A DNA stretch of 64,000 bases from Arctopsyche grandis (Eukaryota > Arthropoda > Insecta > Trichoptera > Hydropsychidae), in contig NC_135366.1 in the NCBI RefSeq assembly GCF_051622035.1, positions 749,001 to 813,000 of the forward strand, written 5' to 3'. The notes beneath the pieces are model-generated. The model was given only the letters and a program-made list of their open reading frames with translations, had not been told where the DNA came from and did not search any database. How positions within the stretch are numbered: the first letter of the stretch is position 1; each line of letters opens with the position of its first letter. Below, piece after piece: positions 22,800-35,395 of this stretch. The translations under genes and the position numbers were made by a program.

Positions 22800-24060
22800 G
22801 GAAAAGTAGGTAGGTAATAGTTTATTTTAAAAAATTAGTCTTTTTTAGCCCAATCGTATTTTAACGATGATTTAACTTTTTTAATTAAATCGTTTTCCTC
22901 TTTTATATGATTAAAAAATTGGGCGCAAGTCATTTTAAAATTATACTGGCAAACCAAAATTGCCTCAACTGTCTCAACTGCCAGCTTATTTCTTTCATCC
23001 GACCATTGTGTTGACATCAGGGAAAATATTCTCTCCACATTGGCATTGTGGGCTGGAATGGCAAATATTCACATAGTTTTATTAAACATGACTTCTGTTC
23101 AATATGCTTGGTATCTCTAAAAAACTTCAGCCATTTCTCTTCAATTTCAGCGTTGTCTCCCAGTTTTCGTTGGTATTATTTTTATTTAAATAATCTTTTA
23201 AATATACGAACTGGTTGAAAAGAAGCTCATTGTTTTCAACATCGATGTTCCTTACTTGCAAATATTCAACGGTTCGTTCTATTTCCCTCCATTCAGGAAC
23301 TTGCTTGAGAGTCATCCAATCGAAAGCATTAAACTTTTTGAATGATTGGGACCACTTATCAATGTATTCCACAGCAGTGTTAAAGAAATCGACAGTCTGT
23401 TTTTCGAAAGTTTCCACTTTGGCACTGTTTCCAGAATCAAGCTTTAAGAGATTCAAGATTTTTTTTGTCGTCATTCCAATAAAATTGGATTTTTTTCTCT
23501 CGATCATATGTCGTTTTGTCTCTTCTAATAAAGACTTTACTTCCAGGACGGTGATGTTTGATTTTTCTATTTTTTTTAATTTGAGATTCAAATGTATTGA
23601 GCTGTGAATGCAAGAAGCAAAAATAAGCTTCACTCATTGGATCATCAAAAAAATCTTACATAAAGGGCCTTTGGTGGTCTGTCTTCGTTAGCGAAAAAAT
23701 CTTTTAATGGCTGCCACAGATTCTATATTCTTTCAATTGCAGGTAAAAGTGATAACAACCTAGTCCCAATGTACACCAAGCCCAAAGCGAAGCTTATCAG
23801 TTACAAATTTTACCGAAATGGCCCATTTTTCGCCCTATTGGGTCTCACTTTCTGGCAATTTTGTTTTTATACTTTTACAGTTGTTTTCAGCATGCCTCAA
23901 CGTATTGTTGCCAAAAACTTTTAAAGTCAGTTTCCCCCAGACTTTCAAGTAGTGCGTGTCTTTTTTTAGTGTTGTGAGCGTTGAGCGTAAAATATGAATT
24001 TTTGTCGATAGCCGAGAAATCAAAAATTGTCACTTTCTGGGTGGAAAATTATTCTTTTGC
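22800..24060 (-). mobile_element. hAT transposon remnant
   Basis: Minus-strand frames at 23633-23127 and 23038-22835 cover the distal half of a hAT transposase. The last frame holds the C-terminal dimerisation signature ERIFSLMSTQWSDERNKL followed by AVETVEAIL. The coding region is split by at least one frameshift near 23050-23120 and its N-terminal part (BED finger) is not evident. Short pieces of its 3' end (gtaggtaggtaatagttta) also lie at 32015-32070 and 49862-49915. Family call rests on the ERxFSxM...R.K.....E motif. Confidence 0.75.
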
Positions 24061-24139
24061 GGAAATTTATCGACGATCGGGGACGCATTCTACCTACAAT
24101 AACTATATTTTTTAAGAAGTATAAAAAAAACAATGGACA

Positions 24140-25160
24140 TAACTAGTCACCGGAGCCTGAGGGGGCCGTGTATTGTTCAAATGTCGTAAATGCATTATTA
24201 AAGGTTTGCCGAACAATGGATAGCACTGTGACTATCCTACCTCTAGACATAACACCTGTCGAAAGAGGAAAAATGGCAAAAAAACTGACTTCTCGAGACG
24301 AACGGCTTTTAAAGAGAATTTTACTTCAAAATAGTTTCAAAACTGCGTCAGAAATTAGGTCCGAGTTCATTGAAGTTGGAAAAAACAGTAAGCCTTAGAA
24401 CAGTTCAATATAAACTAAATGAACTTGGTCTATTTTAACGGGCAGTTAAAAAAAAAACCCTCCTCACGAAGAAAATGAAGGATACTCGTCTTTGGTGGGC
24501 CAAAGAGAAGAAAAATTGGACAGTTCAAGATTGGGAGACAATTACTTTTTCAGATGAATCCAAATTCAACCTGATTGGATCAGATGGGATGGCGCTAGTA
24601 CGACGAAAATCAGGCGAACGCTATAAAGAATCGTGCTAAGCGCTGACTGTTTAACATTCGCCATGGTATGGTATTGGGGGCCATCACACGGTATGGTGTT
24701 GGGTCAATCATTAAACTACTCACAGGAGTATAAAAAAATCATCGACAAAAGCGTTATTCCTACATTAGAAGACTTACCGGAAATGGTTAAGGATCTTGTC
24801 TTTCACGATGATTCAGCACCGGCGCATCGTTCAAAATTCAAATTGTTTTCACAATTAATATTAATTATTTTTAATGCATTGGTATATCACCATTTGTTTT
24901 TTTTTTAAATATCGATCAAGATAAAGATAGTTTAGGTATAAACTCCATTGAATGGCCAGGAAACAGCTCGGATCTAAATATAATCGAAAATATGTGAAGC
25001 AAAATAGGCAAAAAAATTAGAGATAAGAAACCAAAAACGATAAAATAATTAAAATACATTATTTATGATGTATGCTACAATGAAATTATTGATGAATTAT
25101 TAAAAAAATAATATGAATCACTACTTAAACGAATAAAACTATTTATTAAAAACAAAGGGG
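24140..25160 (+). mobile_element. Tc1/mariner (Tc1-like) transposon, broken
   Basis: The transposase begins MDSTVTILPLD at about 24217, followed by MAKKLTSRDERLLKRIL and a helix-turn-helix region. Then come WWAKEKKNWTVQDWETITFS with DESKFNL (first Asp), LVFHDDSAPAH (second Asp) and WPGNSSDLNIIENMW (Glu). These are the DDE landmarks of Tc1. Stops and frame changes separate the pieces, and the stretch between second Asp and Glu contains extra AT-rich bases. A 100-bp copy of its 5' end lies at 43026-43125. Confidence 0.85.
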
Positions 25161-25297
25161 GTCCCATTAAATATTAAAATAAAAAAACATTTTTATTTGT
25201 ATTCCCTACTATTATTTGAAGTCCCCTTGATATGTTGAAAAGCTTGAAAAAGAAAAAAAAATCCGTTTTTATCGATTTGTTGATTTATGAAATCTAC

Positions 25298-26123
25298 TCC
25301 AGGTATTAAAAAAATGTTCATTTTTACATTTCTAAAAAACGCCCAATCAAAACGATTTCTTTTACAGATGTATTCGTATATTATATCAAGGAGAATGGTC
25401 TGATAGGATGGCTAGAAAAGTGAATTTGTCTGTAAAGTGATGACTGTCTTTTAATGATATGTTGCAATATTTTCATGAAAATCTTACAAATCTTTTTATT
25501 AGTCATTTTTAAATAACCCACTGTTGAAGAAGACAAATCAGCACATCTTTCTATGACGATTTATTTGTCATAACTATTTCTCATCTTGACTGATAAATTT
25601 CTCCGCCAGTGGGTAACTTTAAATTAGGCACTTTACAGTATGAACTTTTTATACATGTAGTATCTTGTTCACAGGTAGAATTCAAAAAGAAAAGGTACGC
25701 ATATCAAATGAGATATCAGTATGGATTAGAAGGATGTAGACTGGAACAGAAAGCCAGGAGCTGATCTCAAAGAATCAAATATTCAAATTGTGACGGTTGT
25801 CCACTTTTATCCGTCGATAATCTCCAGGAAGTGTTGTCTCTGCCGAGCTACTCTTCGTTGCGAATAAATGGTATGTACATATATATGAAAATCAAGCACA
25901 ATGATTGCACAATACATATAACAATACGTACCTATCGCTTTTAGAAAAGGAAGATTTACTTTCATCAGTAGGAAAAATATCAGCCAATAGCATATGTGCG
26001 AAAATAATTTCATTGAAGCATTTAAAAACAGACAGTTTTGAATCTACTATTCATCCGTTGCAATATTATGTTGAGAGTTTTAGTCAACATCTCGATGAGT
26101 GTAATGATTCGAGCGATGCTTAA
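25298..26123 (+). pseudogene. PRIM2 partial copy B (exons 5-7)
   Basis: Matches the intact gene from the intron before exon 5 to the stop codon. Exon 5 keeps its acceptor and start but has lost most of its middle, including the first iron-sulphur cysteine. The exon 6 acceptor region has lost about a dozen bases, and an insertion plus point changes disturb the exon after ctggaacag. Exon 7 (25945-26123) is open and ends in the normal stop. Exons 1-4 are absent. Nonfunctional segmental copy. Confidence 0.85.
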
Positions 26124-26289
26124 ATTATGTACGACACTTTTATGCAATTTTCTGATTCCATTATTGATTAGTCTGCTGTAGAACCTCATTCTGATTATAA
26201 AAAACAAATAATAATTTTAATACAAAAGGTAATATCAATTATAGAAATATGTTAAGGATGTTCCTTTGGCGATTATTACTTTGATTTTT

Positions 26290-26395
26290 TTATCTAGAAT
26301 CTAGATAAAAAAAGATCTAGATTCTAGATAAATCTAGATGATCTAGATTTATCAAGATGATCTAGATGATCTAGATTCTAGATCATCTTCCAATT
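26290..26395. repeat. Simple repeat based on ctagat
   Basis: Repeated (t)ctagat(t) words in both orientations, self-complementary throughout. The equivalent stretch at 34020-34045 and 34969-35035 is split by a hAT element. Confidence 0.85.
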
Positions 26396-26749
26396 TAGTC
26401 CAGATAAATTGGAATTGACTATTCACACTTTTCATCCATGTATTTGGTTGAAAAGTTCATCCAATAAGGTTGCTTAAACTGATTTATAAACCATTTCGAA
26501 TTTTTCGTATAAAATAAAATATTTTATTACATAAATTTTCTCTTCTTTTTTACTTCTCAGTTCGCAACCCTATTGGGTTTTTTTTAATATCAGCCCCTCT
26601 GTAAAATTCCTGGATCTGTCACTGGTTCAGATTGTGATTTTAGTATTTCAATATTATCTAAAGGCCATGATATAGAAGAAGGGTTTCGAACTATCAATAT
26701 TATCGTCGTCAGTATATATTTTGAGTTTTTAGAGGATCCTTGTTTCAAA

Positions 26750-27248
26750 ATGGACGACAGTAGAAAAGCTGCTGTCGCTATAATACTCGCGATTGCGTTG
26801 AAAAGTAAACGTCACAAAAGGCGTTGGGTAAAAATTTGGATTTTTAAACGAAACTATTTCAATACCAGGCAAGAAATGCTCCTGGGCGATGACTTTAGAA
26901 TGAGTGAGGATTTGTTCGAGAAACTTCTAACCTAGGTTTCGCCTTATATTACTAAACAAGACACACTTGAGACAAAAAAATATATCGCCGAGAGAAAAAC
27001 TTGCTGTAACACTGCTATACGTTGCAACTGGCAGAAGCTTCAAGTGCTTAAGATACTCGAGTATTATTTCTACTGCTACTATAAGTGAAGCCATTATTTC
27101 CACATGCAAAGCATTGATTCATATTCTTAACCGTTTGCCCGCGGTCGTCTTCTATGGAAGCTTTGGGCGACAAGTCTGTAGCGCGGCTGTCTTTCTGAAC
27201 TTTGCACGGGATTTTGAGGGTTATATGCGCCTATTTCAACTGTTTTAA
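26750..27248 (+). pseudogene. Harbinger H1 transposase, truncated
   Basis: MDDSRKAAVAIILAIALKSK opens the frame, followed by WIFKRNYFNTRQEML and MSEDLFEKLL. After an in-frame TAG come SPYITKQDTLE and, across a one-base frame change, ISPREKLAVTLLYVATGRSF and ISEAIISTCKAL. This is the N-terminal half of a HARBI1-like transposase up to the helix-turn-helix region. The catalytic DDE core is missing and the frame ends in FQLF. The same TAG is in all three copies, so they derive from an already broken parent. They cannot encode active transposase. Confidence 0.85.
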
Positions 27249-27728
27249 AGTTCAAAATTGGTTGAATATATTACTGAGAGTTGAATGCCATCTATTCAAT
27301 TTGCTCAAAATGAATATATACCAGTCAAAATTAGTGGTTTTGTGGAACCATACTGAAACCTCGTTTATGTGACGTCACGTCTTCATACAATTATGAAGAA
27401 TGATTTTTGTCAATTAATCCAAAACTACGAGATCATGTATTTTATTGTTTAAAATAATACTTTGTGTGTTAATTAACATATCTGGTTACTTGAGTAAATA
27501 TTAAAACCTGCATTTAAGGTCGAAAACTCGATTGCCAAATTCGCGAAAAAAGTGCCGCGTACAGGGCTTGTTCGCTATATTTATTGCCGCGGGCAAAGGG
27601 TTAAAGGGTATATAAAGGTAAGAAATAAAATCCATAGTAATATAATAACTTAAAAATACTTTTTTATTTCAATGTTCTTAAAGACTAAGTAGTTTTAAAA
27701 ATAAAGAAAACAGCAGTTATGGTGTGAA

Positions 27729-29753
27729 CTATTCAAAAAGATTTTTTACTGAGCATTGCTTAGAAATAAATTTTAATGCGTTTATCGTGGCTACGTTATT
27801 TCGTGGACGTTTTATAATAATTGGAGAAGGCAGCCCTTTTTTGATTTTTATGCCTGTTGGATTGGAGTTGGAATTGTTATTGAAGTTTTCTGGTATGTGA
27901 ATTATGGGTGGCGGCGTGCACAAGTAAGACGTAGATGGGGCTGATGGTGGTGAAAAAGAATTAACTTGTCCAGAGTTTCTATTTAAGTCATTAAGTTGGG
28001 CTTCAAATAATACGTTGTTGATAGCTTTTTCAGCATATAGTCTCTGGGTAGGACTGAGTTCTTTCAATTTCTCAGACCATACCAGAACAATTAGATCAAC
28101 AGGTTTTTGGGGAGATTGGGAAGAAGTTGTGGGCTGAGACATCAAAGTACATGCTTTAGTCAGCAGCTGATTACGTTTTGTCATCGGCTGATTACGTTTT
28201 GTCATCGGCTGATAACGTTTTGTCATCGGCTGATAACGTTTTGTCATCGGCTGATAACGTTTTGTCATCGGCTCATTATGTTTAGCCATCGGCTCATTAT
28301 GTTTTGCCACCGGATCAGGATTTTCATCAGCTCTATTTACTTTTGGTAAAAACACGAGTGCGTGAAATGTTTTGGATATCGGGATGTAAACTTCACCCAA
28401 CCTTTTTGCCTTGTCAATTTTTTTCAACTCTTTCCTGAAAGCAACATTGTTCAATAAATAATTAAGGGTCACAAAAAAAACTAGGTAGGTACTTCAATAG
28501 CGACATTTTGATATTTGTAAATTGTATAATTCAGTCCCATATATTTGATTTTTTATCTTCTGTAAATTGTACAATATGAACTAATCAATTAATCTATATA
28601 TGTGTAAGTGTATTGTATGTATACAGTGTACTCTCGATTATCTGGATGCGGTTTATCGGGTTTGCAGATTATCCTTGCTTGAAATAAATTCAATTTACAA
28701 TCAAATATATAATGCAGTTGAGACTGGATTATATTGGGAATTCAGATCATTTGTAGAGCGTATTACAATCATGTTCTGTGGAAATGCATCAGCAATTGAT
28801 AAAATGAAACTATTGTTAATTGGAAAACAAAAAAAAAAAAAAAAGATCAGTTAAGGGGACTGAAAAAAAAATCTTCCTGTTGATTATTATATCCAAAAAG
28901 AAGCATGGATGGATAGAGATCTTCGAAGATTGGTTCAAGACTAAGTGGGTTCCTGAAGTGAGAGACATTTTAAAAACTTGCCACAGAAAGCAGTATTGTT
29001 AATAAATAATTCTTCTCATACGAACAAATATAAATATATTATATTAAAAAAAATATATATTGTCTAATTTTGGTTGAAAGTAAAACCAATAACACTAGTT
29101 CGAACATGGAGAAAGATTCTTCCTAATCTAAAAATAAATTTATCAGATTGTGAAGAGATCAAGGCAGGTGATATATCTGTAATATACAAATTAACGGAAA
29201 ATATAAAAAATTAATACTTCAGATTATCCGTGTTTTTCAATTAACCTGCCCCCTTATTCCCCAAAATTAGCCCGGAAAATCGAGAGTACTCTGTAATAAA
29301 AACAATAAAGCTCAATAAAAACAAATTAAGTTTAAAATGAAAAAAAAGTAACGTTCATTTTGACACATGAAAAAAGGAGGTTATGGTCACGAACGTATAT
29401 ACGTATAACGTAATAAGGATTGTAATTCTAGTATCGCGGATTTTACTATTATCTATCACGATAATAAATTAATACAACAACTTATTTAATATGTTTAAAT
29501 TAAAAAGCTACCTGTAGTTGCTGCGAAGACTGTTTAATTTATAATTCACGTCTTCTATTGTCGCGTTTGACTTGATTGACTTATATATTTTTAAAAGCTC
29601 ATTTAAATGTTCATTTCTTTTATATCTATTAAGGTAAAATTTGTTGCGCGGGTCCCATAATGCCTCGCAAGTCTCGTAACAACGAATGAATTGATGTAAA
29701 TTCGATTCCGATATGGTCTCTGAAACATCATCGGCATCATCCATGGCTGTCAA
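27729..29753 (-). CDS. MADF-BESS-like protein of Harbinger H1, copy 1
   Basis: Two exons, 29753-29512 and 28434-27729, joined in phase (AG/GAAAGAG completes an Arg codon). About 315 residues. Residues 15-95 form a MADF (Myb/SANT-like) DNA-binding domain: FIRCYETCEALWDPRNKFYL, LKIYKSIKSN, and LRSNYR continuing into KELKKID across the splice. Then comes an array of 7-residue units (MTKRYQP and variants). A C-terminal block, LSPTQRLYAEKAINNVLFEA, resembles the BESS-type tail of insect MADF proteins. Such proteins accompany the transposase in Harbinger elements and help it bind DNA or enter the nucleus. The frame is intact although the transposase is not. A Tigger element lies in the intron. Confidence 0.8.
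28624..29293 (+). mobile_element. Tigger/pogo element, internally deleted, 670 bp
   Basis: Flanked by TA on both sides. Ends are complementary: cagtgtactctcgattatct on the left and aatcgagagtactctg on the right. Inside, a plus-strand frame reads GTEKKIFLLIIISKKK, then EIFEDWFKTKWVPEVRDIL, a typical segment near the end of the DDE domain of jerky/CENP-B-like transposases. It lies in the intron of the MADF gene. Confidence 0.85.
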
Positions 29754-29942
29754 GCGCGTACTGGTGATTGGGGAAGGATTGGCGCTTCTTACTCACTCCA
29801 TACGAATCACAGTTCTCGTATCAACATTATGTATTACTTCAGATATCGACGGAGGGATTTAAACTGTCAATACAGGTTATTAACACACCTCGGTTTACGG
29901 CCAGTACCCCTCGGGGGCTGTCACATATTATGATTCGGTTCG

Positions 29943-30155
29943 GTGATAACTAGTCAAATGTGAACCGGTCACACGTGATCACCTGTCACGATAAAACCGG
30001 TCATAACCTAAAACTGGTCACGAGAAAACTGGTCACACCCTAAAATCGGTCACGAGAAAACTGATTGAACGATTTTAGGGTGTGACCAGTTTTGGTATGA
30101 TGGGTGATCACGTGTGACCGATCTAGAGCGACCGTGACCTGTGACTAGTAGTCCG
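29943..30155. mobile_element. Fold-back MITE, copy 1
   Basis: Two long arms in inverted orientation: gtgataactagtca... and ...tgactagtagtcc, with ggtcacacgtgatcacc in one arm and ggtgatcacgtgtgacc in the other. Repeats of aaaactggtcac lie between them. No coding capacity. Confidence 0.8.
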
Positions 30156-30858
30156 TTTACCTATGGTCTGGTGATTAGATCCTAAATGTGAATCGCTACC
30201 AGGATAACTACTAGACGCACGAAAATTCGTCGCACATAAAAATTGCGATACAGAAAACTGCACAAATATTGCTCAGCAAATGCTTTTTTTCACGACATTT
30301 TTATTATCATCGATTAGACCAGAGCCACGCAACCTCTTGATATTCGCGGCACACATTGTTTACGACTCGTATGCGGGCTCTTCGCTCGCCCGTGAAAATC
30401 GCGCCGCGACTCAATGAGTGTGGTGACATCTTTTTATTACTTTTTACTAATCCCTTAGCGCCAGTGGCTACGTCCATACTACCGATATCTACACCCGATA
30501 TTTTCTAAATTTTCCATATCCAGTTCCCATATTGCAACCTGTGGTTGCTATTTAGGAACTGGTTATGGCAAATTTCGTAAATAATTTTTTCGCAAATTAC
30601 GGCAAATAAATCGATCTATGAATCGAAAATGACGGCTGTGCCCCCTTCGGGGCCCCATGCGGCTGCGCCCCATAAGGCTGCGCCCCCTGCGAGGACTTTG
30701 AATCCATTGAATCGAAAAAAGTCGAATCGGCGCCTATGAATCGAAAAAAAAAACGAATCATTTGTTCGATGACGTCACGGATCTACGGACGAACGAACGA
30801 ACCAAGGATACATACATATATACAAAGTCCCTTTCCAAATTATATATTAGATTTTATC
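30156..30858. other. Noncoding DNA, start of segmental duplication S3
   Basis: From about 30437 it matches 48310 onward, apart from small gaps in S4, and the match continues to about 34010. No gene in this part; it includes a C-rich run with three cggctgcgccc-like words. 30156-30436 matches nothing else here. Confidence 0.7.
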
Positions 30859-31155
30859 ATGTCAAAAATGTGCAAACTAAAATTTGAAACAGACTACTTT
30901 GAAAATGAACACATTTATATTTTGAATAGTAAAACCCCTAAGATCGAAAATCGACAAGCAGATGTAAGTATTATAGTGATATTTTTATGATAAATATAAA
31001 AAGACCAATACCTTTAAGTACCAAACGTTTTTCAATTATATTTACAGAAGCTCTCAAGCGACGACATCTTGAACAAACAAAAGGATAGTAGGGACAACAC
31101 CCCTATCAAAGCGAGGCTTAGAGGTTTGGAAATTAGGATCTATGTACTAATTTGA
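30859..31155 (+). CDS. Gene X, copy in S3 (unidentified small protein)
   Basis: Exons 30859-30963 and 31048-31155, in phase, encoding 70 residues that start MSKMCKLKFETDYFENEHIY and include NTPIKARLRGLEIRIYVLI. Identical layout to the copy at 48703, exactly 17844 bp further right. I do not recognise the family; the charged, partly helical sequence gives no motif. A CPLCEATY-coding stretch about 80 bp downstream could belong to a longer original gene. The protein may be the truncated N-terminus of something larger. Expression unknown. Confidence 0.4.
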
Positions 31156-31259
31156 TCCCAAAGCCAAAAGGAATAGCGGAGGAACTAACGGGTGTCGTAG
31201 AATGCCCCGTTCCAAAGGATAAGTGTCCTTTATGTGAAGCTACATACAACGACGCCCAT

Positions 31260-31395
31260 TGTACGAACGCCAGGGGTTCTCAATCGAGAGCCACCTGATG
31301 TCGTGATGTGTGAATAGAGCTCGGTTCGGTTTTCCTCCAAGGTGCCTGCGGATCGTCGTCTGTGGTCTGGTCTCTGCTGATGGCTGCTCTGCTCT
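31260..31395 (-). mobile_element. Possible LTR remnant, fragment 2
   Basis: Matches 19425-19560 and breaks off at gctctgctcta, where LINE sequence begins. Confidence 0.35.
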
Positions 31396-31975
31396 AGATT
31401 TTCTATATTGTTTGAACAATGACCTTTTTATTAATCTATAAAAATGCTCTATTTTAAATTTCACTAGAAATAAGTCTATTTTCACCAATCACTATCAATT
31501 AAACCATTCTATTCTAAACACATCATCTTCTTTTAAGAATCTTGGTGTAGTACTCAATAATAAACTCGATTTATTTGAACATATTATTTCCTTTACCAAC
31601 AAAGCATTTAAATCTCTTGGATTCCTACTCCGCTCAACAAAACCCTTTATTGTTCCTTTTGTACTTAAATTACTTTATTTTTCGTTTGTAAGGTCTTACC
31701 TTGAATTTGCCTCAATTATCTGGTCACCTTTTTATTTATCCCATATTAATTGTATAGAGAAAGTCCAACTTAAATTTATTAAATCCTTACGCTACCTTTT
31801 TCCTACCTATACCCATTCTACTGTTCCCGATATTTTTAAATTCCTATCTTTTAACAATCTTTCTGTCAGGTGACGACTTACTGATGCTACATTCTTCTTT
31901 AAGCTCAGAAATGGTTTCCTTGATTGTTCTGATTTACTGAATAAGGTTAGGGTTGCCATAATTGTCAAGCATTGA
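31396..31975 (+). mobile_element. CR1/Jockey-group LINE, 3' fragment 2
   Basis: Matches 22175-22765 from agattttctatattgtttga onward, covering only the region C-terminal to the RT catalytic box. Frames are broken. The spacer 31976-32372 to its right is AT-rich, shared with 49840-50221, and includes a short hAT tail. Confidence 0.85.
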
Positions 31976-32372
31976 TACGGGACATTTAAGTGCTACTTAT
32001 AAATAAAACATGGACAAGTAGGTAGGTAATAGTTTATTTTTAAAAATTAGTCTTTTTTAGCCCAATCGTAAAAATGTTTTTTTCCCTACGAAGCAGCGGT
32101 ACCTACCTACACTAGTTCAGATTTAAAAGGCAAAAAATTTAATGGCCAATATTTTAGTAAATAAATCACTTTTCGGCCAGTATTTTCTTTCAAAACGGTT
32201 AATATTATTTTATTAAATGTCAATATAAATAAGTAAATAATATGAATAACATAATATAAATCAGTTACTACATAAATATGAAGATTTTCGAAGTAACAAA
32301 TTGTAAATATCTAAGGGACTCTATTTTTCATCTGGTAACCCTGGCTGTAAAGGGAAGTGATAGTGGGGCAAA

Positions 32373-32381
32373 TTTCGCGCC
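32373..32381 (+). promoter_or_regulatory. E2F-like site upstream of PRIM2 copy C
   Basis: tttcgcgcc lies 30 bp before the ATG at 32411, as in the intact gene. Confidence 0.6.
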
Positions 32382-32410
32382 ATCTGTCAAAACATATCAG
32401 CTGACAAGAC

Positions 32411-33804
32411 ATGCGAAACAGTGCAGCTGCAGCTCTGCATAAACTACGGGATGAATATTCTGATCATGTCCTTAACGTCACCAAACCACCAGCTGGAACT
32501 TTGCCTCTTCGCACAATTCAACGGTTAGAACTGAACCAAAATAAATTATATGTATAACGCATACATGTGCAAAACCACTTTTTTTTCTTCAGAATATGCA
32601 AACAACGTTTAGAAGTGTATTATGCTCTTAGTAAAATTATTCAGGTAAGTTATGAGTTTATGACTGATTCAAGTGATAAAACAAAATTTGATTAATTCAC
32701 ATATTACAATTTTCAAACTGTCTTATGAACGTCCAGGAAGATTTTATATTTAAAAACCAATTGGTACACAGAAGATCCCCAAATCAGTGTACTGAAAATT
32801 TTTAATCTCATCCATATGAGGTTAATTCTATTATTTATTATTATTGATTGTTGTATAAAATATTTTGCTGATTTATGTGAAAAATTCAGGTCACGTGGAA
32901 ATCTGTCTTACCTTTAATTCGTGCCAGATCGGTGCCTCTGTCGAATGGAAAAGCCTATGTCAACGCATCACACTTCATCTTTCTAGCATCCAGTTTTCAA
33001 ACAGAAAACATTTTAAAACACCTATCTGTTATTAAAATTGGACTTATTCGCTTATTTTCCTCCGTGTATGGAAAGGATTCATCATCACATTGAAACCAGG
33101 CATCACATCCGATACGAAGCTCGTGTACAGTTTATGCCATTTTTAAAAGATTTTACAAAGGTTTTTATTCGTCATTTTTAAATGACCCACTGTTGAAGAA
33201 GATAAATCAGCACATCTTTCTATGACGATTTATTTGTCATAACTATTTCTCATCTTGACTGACAAATTTCTCCGCCAGTGGGTAACTTTAAATTAGGCAC
33301 TTCAAAGTATGAATTTTTTATACATGTAGTATCTTGTTTACAGGTGATGACAGATGCAGAATTCAAAAAGAAAAGGTACGCATATCAAATGAGATATCAG
33401 TATGGATTAGAAGGATGTAAACTGGAACAGAAAACCAGGAGCTGTTCTCAAATAATCAAATATTCAAATTGTATCGGTTGTCCACTCTTATCCGTCGATA
33501 ATCTCCAGGAAGTGTTGTCTCTGCCGAGCTACTCTTCGTTGCGAATAAATGGTATGTACATATATATGAAAATCAAGCACAATGATTGCACAATACATAT
33601 AACAATATGTACCTATCGCTTTTAGAAAAGGAAAATTTACTTTCATCAGTAGGAAAAATATCAGCCGATAGCATATGTGCGAAAATAATTTCATTGAAGC
33701 ATTTAAAAACAGACAGTTTTGAATCTACTATTCATCTGTTGCAATATTATGTTGAGAGTTTTAGTCAACATCTCGATGAGTGTAATGATTCGAGCGATGC
33801 TTAA
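32411..33804 (+). pseudogene. PRIM2 partial copy C, with promoter, internally deleted
   Basis: Starts with the same promoter region and exon 1 as the intact gene. Exon 2 has lost most of its length (from after agtaaaatta to near its end). The exon 3 acceptor reads cacat instead of cacag. A deletion then removes the end of exon 4, the intron and the start of exon 5, and a second removes about 30 bp near the end of exon 5. Exons 6 and 7 are open to the normal stop at 33802-33804. Cysteines of exons 5-7 remain, but the joined protein would be disrupted. Nonfunctional as primase. Closest to the intact copy, so the duplication is recent. Confidence 0.88.
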
Positions 33805-34045
33805 ATTATGTACAACACTTTTTATGGAATTTTCTGATTCCATTATTGATTTGTCTGCTGTAGAACCTCATTCTGATTATAAAAAACAAATAATAATTTT
33901 AATACAAAAGGTAATATCAATTATAGAAATATGTTTAGGATGTTCCTTTGTCGATTATTACAGATAGATTGGAATCGACTATTCACACTTTTCATCCATC
34001 CATTTTGTTTCTCGTTGTGATAAAGATCTAGATTCTAGATAAATT

Positions 34046-34968
34046 TTACCGTGGCCGCACAGGTGATAATAGTGGTCCCATGGAAATGTCTGGTGGCTGC
34101 ACCAAATTTAATCAAATAAATTGAAGTTACAAAAAAAGTGGATCAATTTATTCATAAAATAAAAGAAATTTAAACATTTTGGTATCTATTAATTTAATAA
34201 TAATACTCCTTTCTTCCAATGCAAGCCGCATTGCTGCTTCTAAGTTTGCGTCTGTCAGCTGGTTTCTAAATTTGTTTTTAATAAAGTGCATTACACTGAA
34301 TAATCTTTCGTAATATACGGTAGTGGGAAAAATAGACAATATTAATAAAGCAATTGTTGCAAAATCTTTATATTGGTTTGTTTCATTTTCAACGTATATT
34401 TCCGACCAAAATTTTTGAACCGAAATATTATTAAAATGGTTTTTAAGTACTTGATCATGACTAATTTCTAATAATGCATATTTTACGTTAGCCCAGTTAA
34501 TTAATCTGAATACTGAAGATGATTTTAATCTATTTTATAGTACTATGAAATTTTCATTTGTCATCATAATAAAAGGGGAAGATACAAAATAAACAGTTCA
34601 AAATAAAATATTCAATTCTTCGAACCTTTTATCGAGTTCCAGATTCAGAGATTTAAGACACTCTATTATTTTAACTTCTAATTTTAATTTTGAAGTTGTT
34701 TCTGTCATCTTATCTATGAAATCACTAGCAGAAGATAAAATTGTCATTTTCAACTTCTGTCACAAGGCTTTTCGCTATAATTTTAGTTTGTCAATGATGA
34801 GCATGGTTTCTATAATATTATTGTTACTTAAGTTACTTTTTTGTAGTTTTTAAAATATATTAAATTTTTTTTAAATATTAGTATTATTTACTATCAAGTC
34901 GCTGGTGGCCGCAGTAAAATCCACTAGTGGCCCATGCGGCCACCGTGGCCGCACTTGAGAACCACTGA
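34046..34968 (-). mobile_element. hAT element, short or truncated copy
   Basis: The right end reads ttgagaaccactg, the complement of the hAT terminus CAGTGGTTCTCAA. Near the left, a minus-strand frame (34339-34148) holds the C-terminal signature YERLFSVMHFIKNKFRNQL followed by DANLEAAMRLAL. GC-rich gtggccgc words lie near both ends. It splits a ctagat repeat that is continuous at 26290. The rest of the transposase is degenerate. Confidence 0.8.
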
Positions 34969-35395
34969 TCTATATGATCTAGAATTATCTAGATGATCTA
35001 GATTTATCTAGATGATCTAGATTCTAGATCATCGTCCAATTTAGTCCAGATAAATTGGAATTGACTATTCACACTTTTCATCCATGTATTTGGTTGAAAA
35101 GTTCATCCAATATGGTTGCTTAAACTGATTTATAAACCATTTCGAATTTTTCGTATAAAATAAAATATTTTATTACATAAATTTCCTCTTCTTTTTTACT
35201 TCTCGGTTCGCAATCCTATTGGGTTTTTTTTAATATCAGCCCCCCTGTAAAATTCCTGGATCTGTCACTGGTTCAGATTGTGATTTTAGTATTTCAATAT
35301 TATCTAAAGGCCATGATATAGAAGAAGGGTTTCGAACCATCAATATTATCGTCGTCAGTATATATTTTGAGTTTTTAGAGGATCCTTGTTTCAAA

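Larger units (their letters stand above)
26618..29942. mobile_element. Harbinger family H1, copy 1
   Basis: Holds a plus-strand transposase remnant and a convergent minus-strand MADF-BESS-like gene, the usual two-gene layout of PIF/Harbinger elements. It shares its full length with copy 2 (35265-43016) and most with copy 3 (57795-60820). Limits are set by where the copies diverge from their flanks; terminal repeats were not identified. Between the genes (27260-27720) are about 460 bp of shared noncoding DNA. Confidence 0.75.

Noticed and set aside
33719-33967. Frame reading LSAVEPHSDYKKQIIIL downstream of PRIM2 copy C
   Set aside because: Interrupted in the other copies and without recognisable motifs; probably 3' flank of PRIM2, though an unknown exon cannot be excluded.
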